17,398 nucleotides of DNA, taken from RGIG8775 sp045660295 (GTDB lineage: Bacteria; Bacillota; Clostridia; Oscillospirales; CAG-272). The position numbers and the translations under genes are program-made. The notes beneath the pieces were generated by a model. That model ran no database searches. It worked only from the letters and a program-made list of their open reading frames with translations, and was not told where the DNA came from. The stretch is taken from the NCBI GenBank assembly GCA_045660295.1, contig JAZRDN010000027.1, forward strand, positions 1 through 17,398. The letters run 5' to 3'. Below are positions 6,118-13,084 of this stretch, in pieces; within the stretch, counting starts at the first letter, position 1, and every line of letters starts with the position of its first letter.

Positions 6118-6727
6118 ACAAATAAAAAATATTCAGGCGGCGATAGAGGCCATCCTCTACGCGGCGGGATATCCCGTAACCTACGACAAGCTTTCCGAGG
6201 TTCTGGGACTCCCCAAAAAAGATATAAAATCTATTGTTGAGCACATGGCTTCCGCATACAACAAGGCGGATTCTGAACGAGGTGTAGCTCTGCTTATGTT
6301 CGACAGCTCATGCCAGTTCTGCACCAAGGAAGTCTTTGCTCCCTACATACGCGAGGCGCTTGAAATAAGACGCGGCGGCAACCTTTCGGCTTCGTCCATG
6401 GAGGTGCTTACCGTTGTAGCCTACAACCAGCCCGTTACCAGAACATACATCGACACAATCAGAGGCGTTGACAGTAACTATGCGGTAAACTCGCTCATCG
6501 ACAAGGAGCTTATCCGCGCCGTTGGCAGACTTGACGCCCCGGGACGCCCCATGCTTTACGGAACCACCGAGAAATTTCTCCGTGTGTTCGGTCTTACCTC
6601 TCTTTCGGAGCTTCCCAACACTGAGCTGATGACTCTCAACGTTGACGCCAACGGAGAGGTGGACACGGCACAGCTTGTGATGCAGATTCCCACAGAGGAG
6701 ACCACGGGCGATAACGCCGAGGATTGA
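6101..6727 (+). CDS. scpB: Segregation and condensation protein B
   Basis: Second accessory subunit of the SMC condensin; it dimerises and wraps ScpA. Two winged-helix domains are typical: the first from IQAAIEAILYAAGYPVTYDKL, the second with the conserved SSMEVLTVVAYNQPVTRTYIDTIRGVDS run split by only a few changes, then GRPMLYGTTEKFLRVFGL. At 208 aa it is of normal size with an acidic tail. The start at 6101 has GGAGG nine bases upstream, within the end of scpA. Confidence 0.96.
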   Translation: MNSQIEQIKNIQAAIEAILYAAGYPVTYDKLSEVLGLPKKDIKSIVEHMASAYNKADSERGVALLMFDSSCQFCTKEVFAPYIREALEIRRGGNLSASSMEVLTVVAYNQPVTRTYIDTIRGVDSNYAVNSLIDKELIRAVGRLDAPGRPMLYGTTEKFLRVFGLTSLSELPNTELMTLNVDANGEVDTAQLVMQIPTEETTGDNAED

Positions 6728-6786
6728 GAAGAAAAAAACCGGTCAATAATCAATAGGTAGCTTATAGCGCGAAAGGAAAATTTTAG

Positions 6787-7446
6787 ATGATTGCGCTTTA
6801 TATAATCTCCGCGATTTTATTACTGTTACTGCTTGTTGCCGCGCTCCCCGTCACACTTACGGTCAAATACCGCGAGGAGCTTTTGGTCGAAATGTCGGTA
6901 TTGGCAATAAAACGCAGGCTTTATCCAAAAGAAAAAAAGAAAGTCAAAATATCCGACTACTCAAAAAAGAATATCGAAAAGCGCCGTAAAAAGGCGCTGA
7001 AAAAGAAGCTAAAAACCGAAAAGAAACGGCAAAACAAGCAAAAAAGCCAAAAAAGCGGAGCAACCGCTTCGCCCGCTAAAAAGCGGAGCGTGGTTGACTC
7101 GCTTGAGCTTATAAAGGAGCTTTTGTCGGCGCTTATCCCCAAGACCGCCAAGCGTGTGAAAATAAAGGCTACCAGAATAATTATCAACGTGGCTACCGAC
7201 GACGCGGCAAAAACAGCCCTGCTCTTTCCCGCAGTGAACGGCGCCGTTCTCGGACTTGTAGCCTATCTTGACAACGCTTCAAAATTCAAGAATCTTGACA
7301 AATCTAACATCGCGGTAAAAGCCGACTTCCTATCGGAAAAGACAACCGCTGACATCGAAATTTCGTTTTCATTGCGAAGCAAACACTTAATTGAAATACT
7401 GTTTGCCTCTGCGTTAAAATATGTAACTGAAAAAAACAAGAAATGA
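6787..7446 (+). CDS. DUF2953 domain protein, YtfI-like
   Basis: Function unknown. One N-terminal membrane segment (about 1-25, LYIISAILLLLLLVAALPV) is followed by VTLTVKYREELLVEMSVL and then a strongly basic stretch (about 43-105) dominated by Lys and Arg, consistent with a disordered cytoplasmic linker. The C-terminal half (KIKATRIIINVATDDAAKTALLFPAVNGAVLGL) fits DUF2953. In Bacillus subtilis a DUF2953 gene (ytfI) neighbours ytfJ, and here too the next gene is ytfJ, which supports the call and suggests a sporulation role. The ATG follows AAAGGA with a rather long gap. Confidence 0.8.
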   Translation: MIALYIISAILLLLLLVAALPVTLTVKYREELLVEMSVLAIKRRLYPKEKKKVKISDYSKKNIEKRRKKALKKKLKTEKKRQNKQKSQKSGATASPAKKRSVVDSLELIKELLSALIPKTAKRVKIKATRIIINVATDDAAKTALLFPAVNGAVLGLVAYLDNASKFKNLDKSNIAVKADFLSEKTTADIEISFSLRSKHLIEILFASALKYVTEKNKK

Positions 7447-7457
7447 GGGACTATGTT

Positions 7458-7937
7458 ATGGCTAACGAAAACAAATTAGAGGAAATTATACGCACGTCTC
7501 TGGAAAGCATACGCTCCATGATCGACGCCAACACGGTTATCGGTACTCCTATATCCACCGAAAACGGCGTTACTGTCATTCCGATATCCAAGGTATCGGT
7601 TGGCTACGCTTCGGGCGGTGTTGATTTCAACGGCAAAAACAAGCCCGCAAGCGACACCCAGAACTTCGGTGGCGGCGGCGGAACCGGCGTTTCTATCAAT
7701 CCCGTCGGATTTCTTATCGTAAAGAAGGACGGAAGCATCGAGATGATAAACGTTGGACAGATGCCATCGGCAAGCGACCCCATCGAGCAGATAGTTGATA
7801 TTCTCGGACGCTGTCCCGAAATTTTCCGCAAAATAAAGTCGGCGTTCAAAAAGGACAAGCCCGAAGATGCCATCGAAGAGCTTGAGATAATCGCAGACGA
7901 GGAAACAACCGAGGAGACCGAGGACTCGGCTGAGTAA
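7458..7937 (+). CDS. ytfJ: GerW family sporulation protein (YtfJ)
   Basis: Spore-associated protein of the GerW/YtfJ family, linked to germination in Bacillus; its biochemical activity is unknown. The N-terminus MANENKLEEIIRTSLESI, the IDANTVIGTPI and GVTVIPISKVSVGYASGG elements, the Gly-rich FGGGGGTG and the VGFLIVKKDGSIEMINVG strand are characteristic. At 159 aa it is of normal length, with an acidic C-terminal tail. I chose the ATG at 7458, behind GAGGGA with 7-nt spacing; the ATG at 7443 overlaps the stop of the previous gene and would add five residues lacking family similarity. Confidence 0.92.
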   Translation: MANENKLEEIIRTSLESIRSMIDANTVIGTPISTENGVTVIPISKVSVGYASGGVDFNGKNKPASDTQNFGGGGGTGVSINPVGFLIVKKDGSIEMINVGQMPSASDPIEQIVDILGRCPEIFRKIKSAFKKDKPEDAIEELEIIADEETTEETEDSAE

Positions 7938-7997
7938 ACCGCATAAATACGCCCAGCGGATAATATATTTTAACATATTATTCTGCGAGGGTGAAAA

Positions 7998-9122
7998 ATG
8001 AAAAAATATCTCACGAGGGCTTTGGCGCTTCTCTGCCTTATCCCAGTTCTTATGGCTCTGCCTATACACGGCGAGAGTCTATCGGTATCAGCAAAAAGCG
8101 CAATACTTATCGAGGCCGACAGCGGCACGGTGCTATACCAAAAGAATGCCTTCACAAGGCTTCCCATGGCTTCCACGACCAAGATCATGACCGCTTTGGT
8201 AGCTATTGAAAGCGGAAATACTGATAGACTTGTGAAGGTAAACGACGCGGCGCTCGGTGTGGAGGGCTCGTCGATATACCTCGCAAAAGGCGAGGTGCTT
8301 TCGATGCGCAATCTTCTCTATGCCCTGCTCTTGGCGTCGGCAAACGACGCGGCGGCGGCAATAGCCTACGAGGTTGCGGGAGGCATAGAGGGCTTTGCCG
8401 AGCTGATGAACAAAAAAGCCGATGAGCTTGGGCTTACGTCTACCCATTTTACCAATCCCCACGGGCTTCACGACGGGGAGCATTACACCACCGCCTACGA
8501 CCTTGCTATGATAACGGCGGCGGCTCTTAAGAACCACGTCTTTCTTGAGATATGCTCCACGCGCGCCAAGACAATTCCTCTTTGCGGAGGCGAGGGAACG
8601 CGGTATCTGACCAACCACAACAAGCTCCTACGCTCCTACAAGGGCTGTATAGGCGTTAAAACAGGATTTACCAAGAGCAGCGGCAGATGTCTTGTCAGCG
8701 CCGCCGAGCGCGACGGCTTAAGGCTTATAGCGGTAACGCTGGGCGCTCCCGACGATTGGCGTGACCACACCGCTATGCTTGACTTCGGCTTTGAACGCTA
8801 CGAAAGGCTTACGCTTGCCCAAAACGGAGAGTTTACCGCTACGCTTCCCGTGGCGGGTGGCAACGTAGCCGAGGTAATCGTCGCAAACGCGAAAGGTATT
8901 TCTATCTTTCTCCCCAAGAATCACGGCGAAATAACCTACAAAATTGAAGCTAACCGACCGCTTTTCGCCCCCGTATCACGCGGAGCGCAAATAGGCAGGG
9001 TGAGCTATTACATCGACGGAGAGGAAATCGCATCCTCACCGCTTATCGCCGTAAACGGCGTAAAGCAAGTACAGAAAAAACGAAGCTTCTTAGAGTGGAT
9101 AAAAAATCTGTTCACCGGATAG
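7998..9122 (+). CDS. D-alanyl-D-alanine carboxypeptidase (DacF/DacB type, peptidase S11)
   Basis: Exported penicillin-binding protein that removes the terminal D-Ala from peptidoglycan pentapeptides, setting crosslinking in wall or spore cortex. A Sec signal peptide covers about residues 1-26 (MKKYLTRALALLCLI, cleaved near HGESL). Active-site motifs are SxxK at Ser59-Lys62 (STTK), SAN at 114-116 and KTG at 221-223. A beta-rich PBP5-type C-terminal domain follows, and the end, SFLEWIKNLFTG, looks like the amphipathic membrane anchor of these enzymes. Length 374 aa is normal. A dac gene next to scpB and an rluB gene also occurs in Bacillus, which favours a sporulation role, but the exact paralogue cannot be decided. 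Confidence 0.93.
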   Translation: MKKYLTRALALLCLIPVLMALPIHGESLSVSAKSAILIEADSGTVLYQKNAFTRLPMASTTKIMTALVAIESGNTDRLVKVNDAALGVEGSSIYLAKGEVLSMRNLLYALLLASANDAAAAIAYEVAGGIEGFAELMNKKADELGLTSTHFTNPHGLHDGEHYTTAYDLAMITAAALKNHVFLEICSTRAKTIPLCGGEGTRYLTNHNKLLRSYKGCIGVKTGFTKSSGRCLVSAAERDGLRLIAVTLGAPDDWRDHTAMLDFGFERYERLTLAQNGEFTATLPVAGGNVAEVIVANAKGISIFLPKNHGEITYKIEANRPLFAPVSRGAQIGRVSYYIDGEEIASSPLIAVNGVKQVQKKRSFLEWIKNLFTG

Positions 9123-9137
9123 GCTTACGAGGAATTT

Positions 9138-9866
9138 ATGGAAAAAATCAGACTTCAAAAATTTTTCACCGATTGTGGAATACTTTCAAGACGCGCGGCA
9201 GAGGCTGAGATCGCCGCGGGACGGGTAAAGGTAAACGGCGAGCGCGCTGAGATCGGGCAGAAAATAGACCCATCCGCCGACGTTGTGGAATACAAGGGCA
9301 AGACAGTAAATCTTTTTGAAAAACCGCGCTTTACTTATATAATGCTCAACAAGCCGCGCGGATATCTGTCAAGCGTTACAGACGACCGCGGGCGCGCTTG
9401 CGTCACCGAGCTGGTTTCCGACGCCGGTGTTCGTCTCTACCCCGTAGGGCGTCTTGACATGGACTCCGAGGGCCTTCTTTTGATGACCAACGACGGAGAG
9501 CTTACTAATAAGCTGACTCACCCAAAGCATGAGATTCCAAAGATATATCACGTCAAAATAAAGGGCAAGGTAACCGAGGAACAGGTGCGCGGGCTATCAA
9601 AATCCATGGACATTGACGGCTACACCATTCTCCCCGTGGAAACAAAGCTGATATCAATAAAGCAGGATTACTCGGTGCTTGAAATGATATTGTACGAGGG
9701 TCGAAACCGTCAGATACGCAAGATGTGCGAAAAATTCGACCTCACTATTCTGAGACTTTGCCGCGTGGCTATCGGAAACGTAAAACTGGGCGAGCTTGCC
9801 CCCGGGAAATGGAAGTACCTCAACAAAACCCAGATATCTTACTTGAAAGGCTTAAAAGGAAATTAA
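9138..9866 (+). CDS. rRNA pseudouridine synthase, RsuA/RluB family
   Basis: Converts a specific uridine of ribosomal RNA to pseudouridine. An S4 RNA-binding domain occupies about residues 1-60 (RLQKFFTDCGILSRRAAEAEI...GRVKVNG). The catalytic domain has LNKPRGYLSS and the motif GRLDMDSEGLLL with catalytic Asp107, then EGRNRQIRKM near the C-terminus, typical of the RsuA/RluB/RluE/RluF group. The 242-aa length fits. Position after a dac gene in the scpAB cluster corresponds to Bacillus rluB (ypuL), so 23S rRNA is the likelier target; that is inference from context. The start has GAGGA upstream. Confidence 0.92.
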   Translation: MEKIRLQKFFTDCGILSRRAAEAEIAAGRVKVNGERAEIGQKIDPSADVVEYKGKTVNLFEKPRFTYIMLNKPRGYLSSVTDDRGRACVTELVSDAGVRLYPVGRLDMDSEGLLLMTNDGELTNKLTHPKHEIPKIYHVKIKGKVTEEQVRGLSKSMDIDGYTILPVETKLISIKQDYSVLEMILYEGRNRQIRKMCEKFDLTILRLCRVAIGNVKLGELAPGKWKYLNKTQISYLKGLKGN

Positions 9867-9867
9867 A

Positions 9868-10290
9868 ATGCTTAAAGTTTTACCCATACAGACAAAAGAA
9901 GAACAGGAGCTTGCCGCATCAAGATGCAACGTGGCGTTCAAGCCCGAGGCGCTGGCATACACGGCAACGGTTGACGACGTGTTCGTCGGAATGTGCCAAT
10001 TCCGTCTCACCGACAAGGGCGGCGAGATATACGACATCGCGCTTATGCCCGACAAGGACGATTTTGAGGCGATGTTCGTAATGGGGCGCGCCGCGCTCAA
10101 CTTTATCGACCTGTGCGGGGTTCACTACGCGAAATATATTTCGGACACCGCGGACGACGTCCTCCTGCGGGCTATCGGATTTGAGAAAAATGCGGACGGT
10201 ATATACGACATCGACCTTACCGACTTTTTCAAGCACCCCTGCAAGCACCACAAGGACGGAGCCCATCCCTGCGACACTCCCAAGAACTGA
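9868..10290 (+). CDS. Hypothetical protein, possible GNAT-like fold with Cys/His tail
   Basis: Not firmly recognised. The core (about 1-118) has the rhythm of an acetyltransferase-like fold: VDDVFVGMCQFRLTD then GGEIYDIALMPD as strands, a helix AMFVMGRAALNFIDLCG, and AIGFEKNADGIYDIDL near the end, but the acetyl-CoA loop (Q/R-x-x-G-x-G/A) is not evident, so activity is doubtful. The last 20 residues are unusual: HPC at 123-125, HH at 127-128 and HPC at 133-135, a potential metal-binding cluster. It begins one base after the pseudouridine synthase stop, behind AAAGGAAA, so the two are probably translated together. It is the last gene of the plus-strand block. Confidence 0.7.
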   Translation: MLKVLPIQTKEEQELAASRCNVAFKPEALAYTATVDDVFVGMCQFRLTDKGGEIYDIALMPDKDDFEAMFVMGRAALNFIDLCGVHYAKYISDTADDVLLRAIGFEKNADGIYDIDLTDFFKHPCKHHKDGAHPCDTPKN

Positions 10291-10300
10291 ATATCACCAA

Positions 10301-10352
10301 AAAGGCGGCATAAAAGCTTCGGAAAGCACCGAACAGCTAAAATGCCGCCTTT
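10301..10352 (+). terminator. Terminator-like hairpin ending the lon-to-hypothetical block
   Basis: An 11-bp perfect stem (10301-10311 with 10342-10352) encloses 30 nt that itself pairs in part (AGCT and TCGG/CCGA). The right arm ends in TTT followed by ATT, and a TTTTTT run lies ten bases on. It is 10 bases past the last stop codon. Confidence 0.65.
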
Positions 10353-10404
10353 ATTCGACTTGTTTTTTATTAATAAATCATCGGTTTTCTAAAATTTTCA
10401 ACAA

Positions 10405-10452
10405 GCTCTGATATAATTGTAAAAAATTACCAATTATTTCAGAGCATTTTTG
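10405..10452 (+). terminator. Second terminator-like hairpin upstream of spo0A
   Basis: GCTCTGA at 10405-10411 pairs with TCAGAGC at 10439-10445, and TAATTG pairs with CAATTA inside it, giving about 14 of 15 paired positions around an 11-nt loop. ATTTTTGTTT follows, so it has a better T run than the preceding hairpin. The left arm contains TATAAT with TG in front, so part of it could instead be an extended -10 box. Confidence 0.6.
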
Positions 10453-10460
10453 TTTAATTT

Positions 10461-10467
10461 TTCGACT
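10461..10467 (-). promoter_or_regulatory. Possible Spo0A box upstream of spo0A
   Basis: On the minus strand AGTCGAA followed by AAAA differs from the 0A-box core TGTCGAA at its first base. It lies 10 bp upstream of the spo0A -35 box. Autoregulation of spo0A through 0A boxes is known in Bacillus; here it is inference from one imperfect 7-mer. Confidence 0.35.
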
Positions 10468-10476
10468 GGAAAACGC

Positions 10477-10505
10477 TTGCAATTTCTTCCAAAATATGGT
10501 AAAAT
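10477..10505 (+). promoter_or_regulatory. Sigma-A promoter of spo0A
   Basis: TTGCAA at 10477-10482 and TAAAAT at 10500-10505 have 17-nt spacing. The start would be near 10512, about 30 nt before the ATG. No sigma-H type promoter was recognised. Confidence 0.7.
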
Positions 10506-10543
10506 GTTACAGTAATCAAAAAACAAATACAAAGGAGAAAACA

Positions 10544-11323
10544 ATGACTAACTCAAACGCAAAAATTTTAATCGCAGACGAAAACCCAATGCAAAGACAG
10601 GCTCTCAAGGAGGGTCTGAAAAACGCAGGCTACCGAAACATTGACGATGCCGCTGACGGCGAGGACGCGCTCGTAAAAATAAACCGCTACCACCCCGATA
10701 TAGTTCTCGTTGACCTTTGCCTTTCAAAGCTTGACGGCATAGGTGTGCTCCGCAACTGCAAACAGATAAATTTCGGAAACGATACACCGCCCTCTTTCAT
10801 CATATTCTCGGTGTTTTCCAATCCCAACACATTTATCGAGGCTGCCAATGCGGGCGCTGAGCTTTGCCTTATGAAGCCTTACAATATCGGAAGCCTTTGC
10901 GAGCATATGGCTTCTATTCTCCGCAACCGTGAGAGAGGTATCACGGTGAGCGCCACCGAAAGTCAGACTCCCGACATCGAAACACAGGTCACGAAGATAA
11001 TTCACCAGATAGGCGTTCCCGCACACATCAAGGGCTACCAATACTTAAGAAGCGCTATTCTTATGACCATCAAAGACAGTGATATTATAAACTCTGTAAC
11101 CAAGGTGCTCTACCCCACCGTGGCAAAGCAGTACCAGACAACCACAAGCCGCGTGGAGCGCGCAATCCGCCACGCTATCGAGGTCGCGTGGGACAGAGGC
11201 GACGTTGACACCCTCAACTCCTACTTCGGCTACACGATACAGAACAATCGAGGAAAGCCCACCAATAGCGAATTCATCGCCATGATTGCCGACAATCTGA
11301 GACTTAAGTACAAAATAAAATAG
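10544..11323 (+). CDS. spo0A: Sporulation master regulator Spo0A
   Basis: DNA-binding response regulator that starts sporulation when phosphorylated. The receiver domain (1-125) has the acidic pocket Asp12-Glu13 (ILIADEN), phospho-acceptor Asp57 (LVDLCLS), Ser89 at the switch position and Lys111 (MKPY). The Spo0A-specific C-terminal domain (about 150-259) is highly conserved: IHQIGVPAHIKGYQYLR, VTKVLYPTVAKQY, the recognition helix SRVERAIRHAIEVAW, and GKPTNSEFIAMIADNLRLKY. Length 259 aa is normal. I chose the ATG at 10544 after AAAGGAG; the frame opens at 10496 but those residues overlap the promoter. Unlike the usual order it is not next to spoIVB in this window; it forms a single-gene unit between terminators. 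Confidence 0.97.
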   Translation: MTNSNAKILIADENPMQRQALKEGLKNAGYRNIDDAADGEDALVKINRYHPDIVLVDLCLSKLDGIGVLRNCKQINFGNDTPPSFIIFSVFSNPNTFIEAANAGAELCLMKPYNIGSLCEHMASILRNRERGITVSATESQTPDIETQVTKIIHQIGVPAHIKGYQYLRSAILMTIKDSDIINSVTKVLYPTVAKQYQTTTSRVERAIRHAIEVAWDRGDVDTLNSYFGYTIQNNRGKPTNSEFIAMIADNLRLKYKIK

Positions 11324-11328
11324 TCAAT

Positions 11329-11359
11329 AAAAAGAGCCGATTTTAAATCGGCTCTTTTT
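11329..11359. terminator. Bidirectional terminator between spo0A and UPF0210
   Basis: A 31-bp perfect palindrome around one central base: AAAAAGAGCCGATTT, then T, then its complement. It gives a GC-rich stem with T runs on both strands. It ends spo0A on the plus strand and the minus-strand block that finishes with the UPF0210 gene. Confidence 0.92.
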
Positions 11360-11360
11360 A

Positions 11361-12719
11361 TCAGTTTTTAAGGCTGTGAATAGGTGCGGGGATTCGTCCG
11401 CCGCGCGCTATGAAGTTCTCGGAAGAATATCCGTTAAGCTTCATAATGGGAGCGTAACCGAGAAGTCCGCCAAACTCAACAGACTCGCCAACGCCCTTGC
11501 CGTGAACGGGAATAACACGTACAGCGGTGGTCTTATTGTTAATAACACCGATAGCTATCTCGTCAGCGATAATAGCACTGAGAGTGGAGGCGGAGGTATC
11601 GCCGGGGACTGCGAACATGTCAAGTCCGACAGAGCAGACCGCGGTCATTGCCTCAAGCTTTTCGATGGAAAGCGAACCGCATTCTACCGCGTGTATCATT
11701 CCGGCGTCCTCGGAGACAGGAATAAACGCGCCCGAAAGGCCGCCCACGTGTGAGGAAGCCATTACGCCGCCCTTTTTAACCGCATCGTTAAGCATAGCAA
11801 GCGCGGCGGTAGTTCCGTGAGTACCGCAACACTCAAGACCCATATTCTCAAGGATATGAGCCACGCTATCACCCTGCGCGGGCGTGGGAGCCAACGAAAG
11901 GTCAACTATTCCATAGGGAGTATCAAGTCGGCGCGAAGCCTCGTAAGCCACGAGCTGACCGACTCTTGTAATTTTAAAGGCTATCTTTTTTATTGTCTCG
12001 GCAAGCGTACCAAAGTCGCAATCGCCCGCCTTTTTGACCGCGCAAGCCACGACTCCGGGGCCTGAAACGCCCACGTTAATAACTGTATCCGGCTCGCCCA
12101 TGCCGTGGAGAGCGCCCGCCATAAAGGGGTTATCGTCGGGAACGTTTGCAAACACAACAAGCTTGGCGCATCCGATAGAATCGTTATCCTTAGTGAGATA
12201 AGCCGTCTTTTTGATTATCTCACCCATGAGCTTGACGGCGTCCATATTGATACCCGCCTTTGTGGTAGCCACGTTGACCGACGAGCACACGCAAGAGGTG
12301 GTGGCAAGCGCCTCTGGAATAGACTCGATAAGATTTTTAGCGCCCACTGTCATTCCCTTTTGCACAAGCGCCGAATATCCGCCGATAAAGTTGATACCGA
12401 GGGTATCAGCCGCGCGCTGAAGTGTTTGAGCGAGTCTCACGTACCCGTCGGGACCTATAGTACCGCCCACAAGCGAGATAGGTGTTACCGACACGCGCTT
12501 ATTGATTATCGGCACGCCGTAGCTTTTTTCAAGATCTTCACAAACGCTTACCAATCTTTCAGCCTTTGTGGTTATCTTGTCGTAAATTTTGGTTTCAAGT
12601 CTTGATAAGTCGTCGCTTACGCAGTCAAGAAGCGAGATACCCATAGTTACTGTACGGACATCCAGATTCTCCTCGCTTATCATGTGTATAGTTTCAAGAA
12701 TATCAGATGTATTGAGCAT
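11361..12719 (-). CDS. UPF0210 (PFL-like) family protein
   Basis: Conserved protein of unknown function, about 450 aa in the family and 452 here. The segment MLNTSDILETIHMISEENLD opens the family. Further conserved runs are RVSVTPISLVGG, NFIGGYSALVQKG, CSSVNVATTKAGINMDAV, NVGVSGPGVV, GIVDLSLAPTPAQGDSVAHIL, HVGGLSGAFIPVSEDAGM and GDTSASTLSAIIADE. The fold is related to pyruvate formate-lyase, but no glycyl-radical C-terminus is apparent. It lies 18 bp after an ACT-domain gene of family UPF0237, the usual partner in many Firmicutes and archaea, implying ligand-controlled regulation of this protein. The start has AAAGGAA upstream. A bidirectional terminator follows. Confidence 0.93.
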   Translation of the reverse strand: MLNTSDILETIHMISEENLDVRTVTMGISLLDCVSDDLSRLETKIYDKITTKAERLVSVCEDLEKSYGVPIINKRVSVTPISLVGGTIGPDGYVRLAQTLQRAADTLGINFIGGYSALVQKGMTVGAKNLIESIPEALATTSCVCSSVNVATTKAGINMDAVKLMGEIIKKTAYLTKDNDSIGCAKLVVFANVPDDNPFMAGALHGMGEPDTVINVGVSGPGVVACAVKKAGDCDFGTLAETIKKIAFKITRVGQLVAYEASRRLDTPYGIVDLSLAPTPAQGDSVAHILENMGLECCGTHGTTAALAMLNDAVKKGGVMASSHVGGLSGAFIPVSEDAGMIHAVECGSLSIEKLEAMTAVCSVGLDMFAVPGDTSASTLSAIIADEIAIGVINNKTTAVRVIPVHGKGVGESVEFGGLLGYAPIMKLNGYSSENFIARGGRIPAPIHSLKN

Positions 12720-12737
12720 TTTTATTCCTTTCTGCGC

Positions 12738-13007
12738 TTATATTCTGTGCATGGAATTGAAAATATCCTCGTGCATGGCGCGGATATCGAGACATTTGCT
12801 CTTTCCGAGTGCCTCGAGTGCCTCGGCAAAATTAGCAAAAGGCACTTCCAGCTTTTCTATATCCACAAGCATTATCATCGCGAAATACTCGTGAAGCACG
12901 CTCTGGCTTATTTCAACGATATTGCCGCCGAATTTCGCGCACTCGGCGCTGACAGCCGCGATAATTCCTACTGTATCCTTACCTGTTACGGTTACAACTG
13001 CTTTCAT
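12738..13007 (-). CDS. ACT domain protein, UPF0237 family
   Basis: An 89-aa stand-alone ACT domain, a fold that binds amino acids or other small ligands and usually works as a dimer. It opens with MKAVVTVTGKDTVGIIAAVSAECAKFGGNI, the typical ACT strand-loop-helix with the Gly at the ligand-binding turn, and follows with VEISQSVLHEYFAMIMLVDI. Full length for UPF0237. A consensus promoter sits just upstream and GGAGG precedes the ATG by 5 nt. The partner gene UPF0210 follows. The ligand is unknown; location after the his genes does not prove that it is histidine. Confidence 0.93.
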   Translation of the reverse strand: MKAVVTVTGKDTVGIIAAVSAECAKFGGNIVEISQSVLHEYFAMIMLVDIEKLEVPFANFAEALEALGKSKCLDIRAMHEDIFNSMHRI

Positions 13008-13046
13008 AAAAACCTCCGTTAGCTGTTCTGTTTAAATCTATAAGAT

Positions 13047-13075
13047 ATTATACTACAGATTTATGTTTTTTTCAA
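13047..13075 (-). promoter_or_regulatory. Sigma-A promoter of the UPF0237-UPF0210 pair
   Basis: On the minus strand TTGAAA (13075-13070) and TATAAT (13052-13047) have 17-nt spacing. The start near 13040 leaves a leader of about 33 nt. No terminator hairpin is seen between the upstream phosphatase stop (13085) and this promoter, so read-through from the his genes is also possible. Confidence 0.85.
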
Positions 13076-13084
13076 GGGTATTCT

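Noticed and set aside
11329..11359. Regulatory operator at the 31-bp palindrome
   Set aside because: Position between convergent gene ends and T runs on both strands fit a bidirectional terminator.
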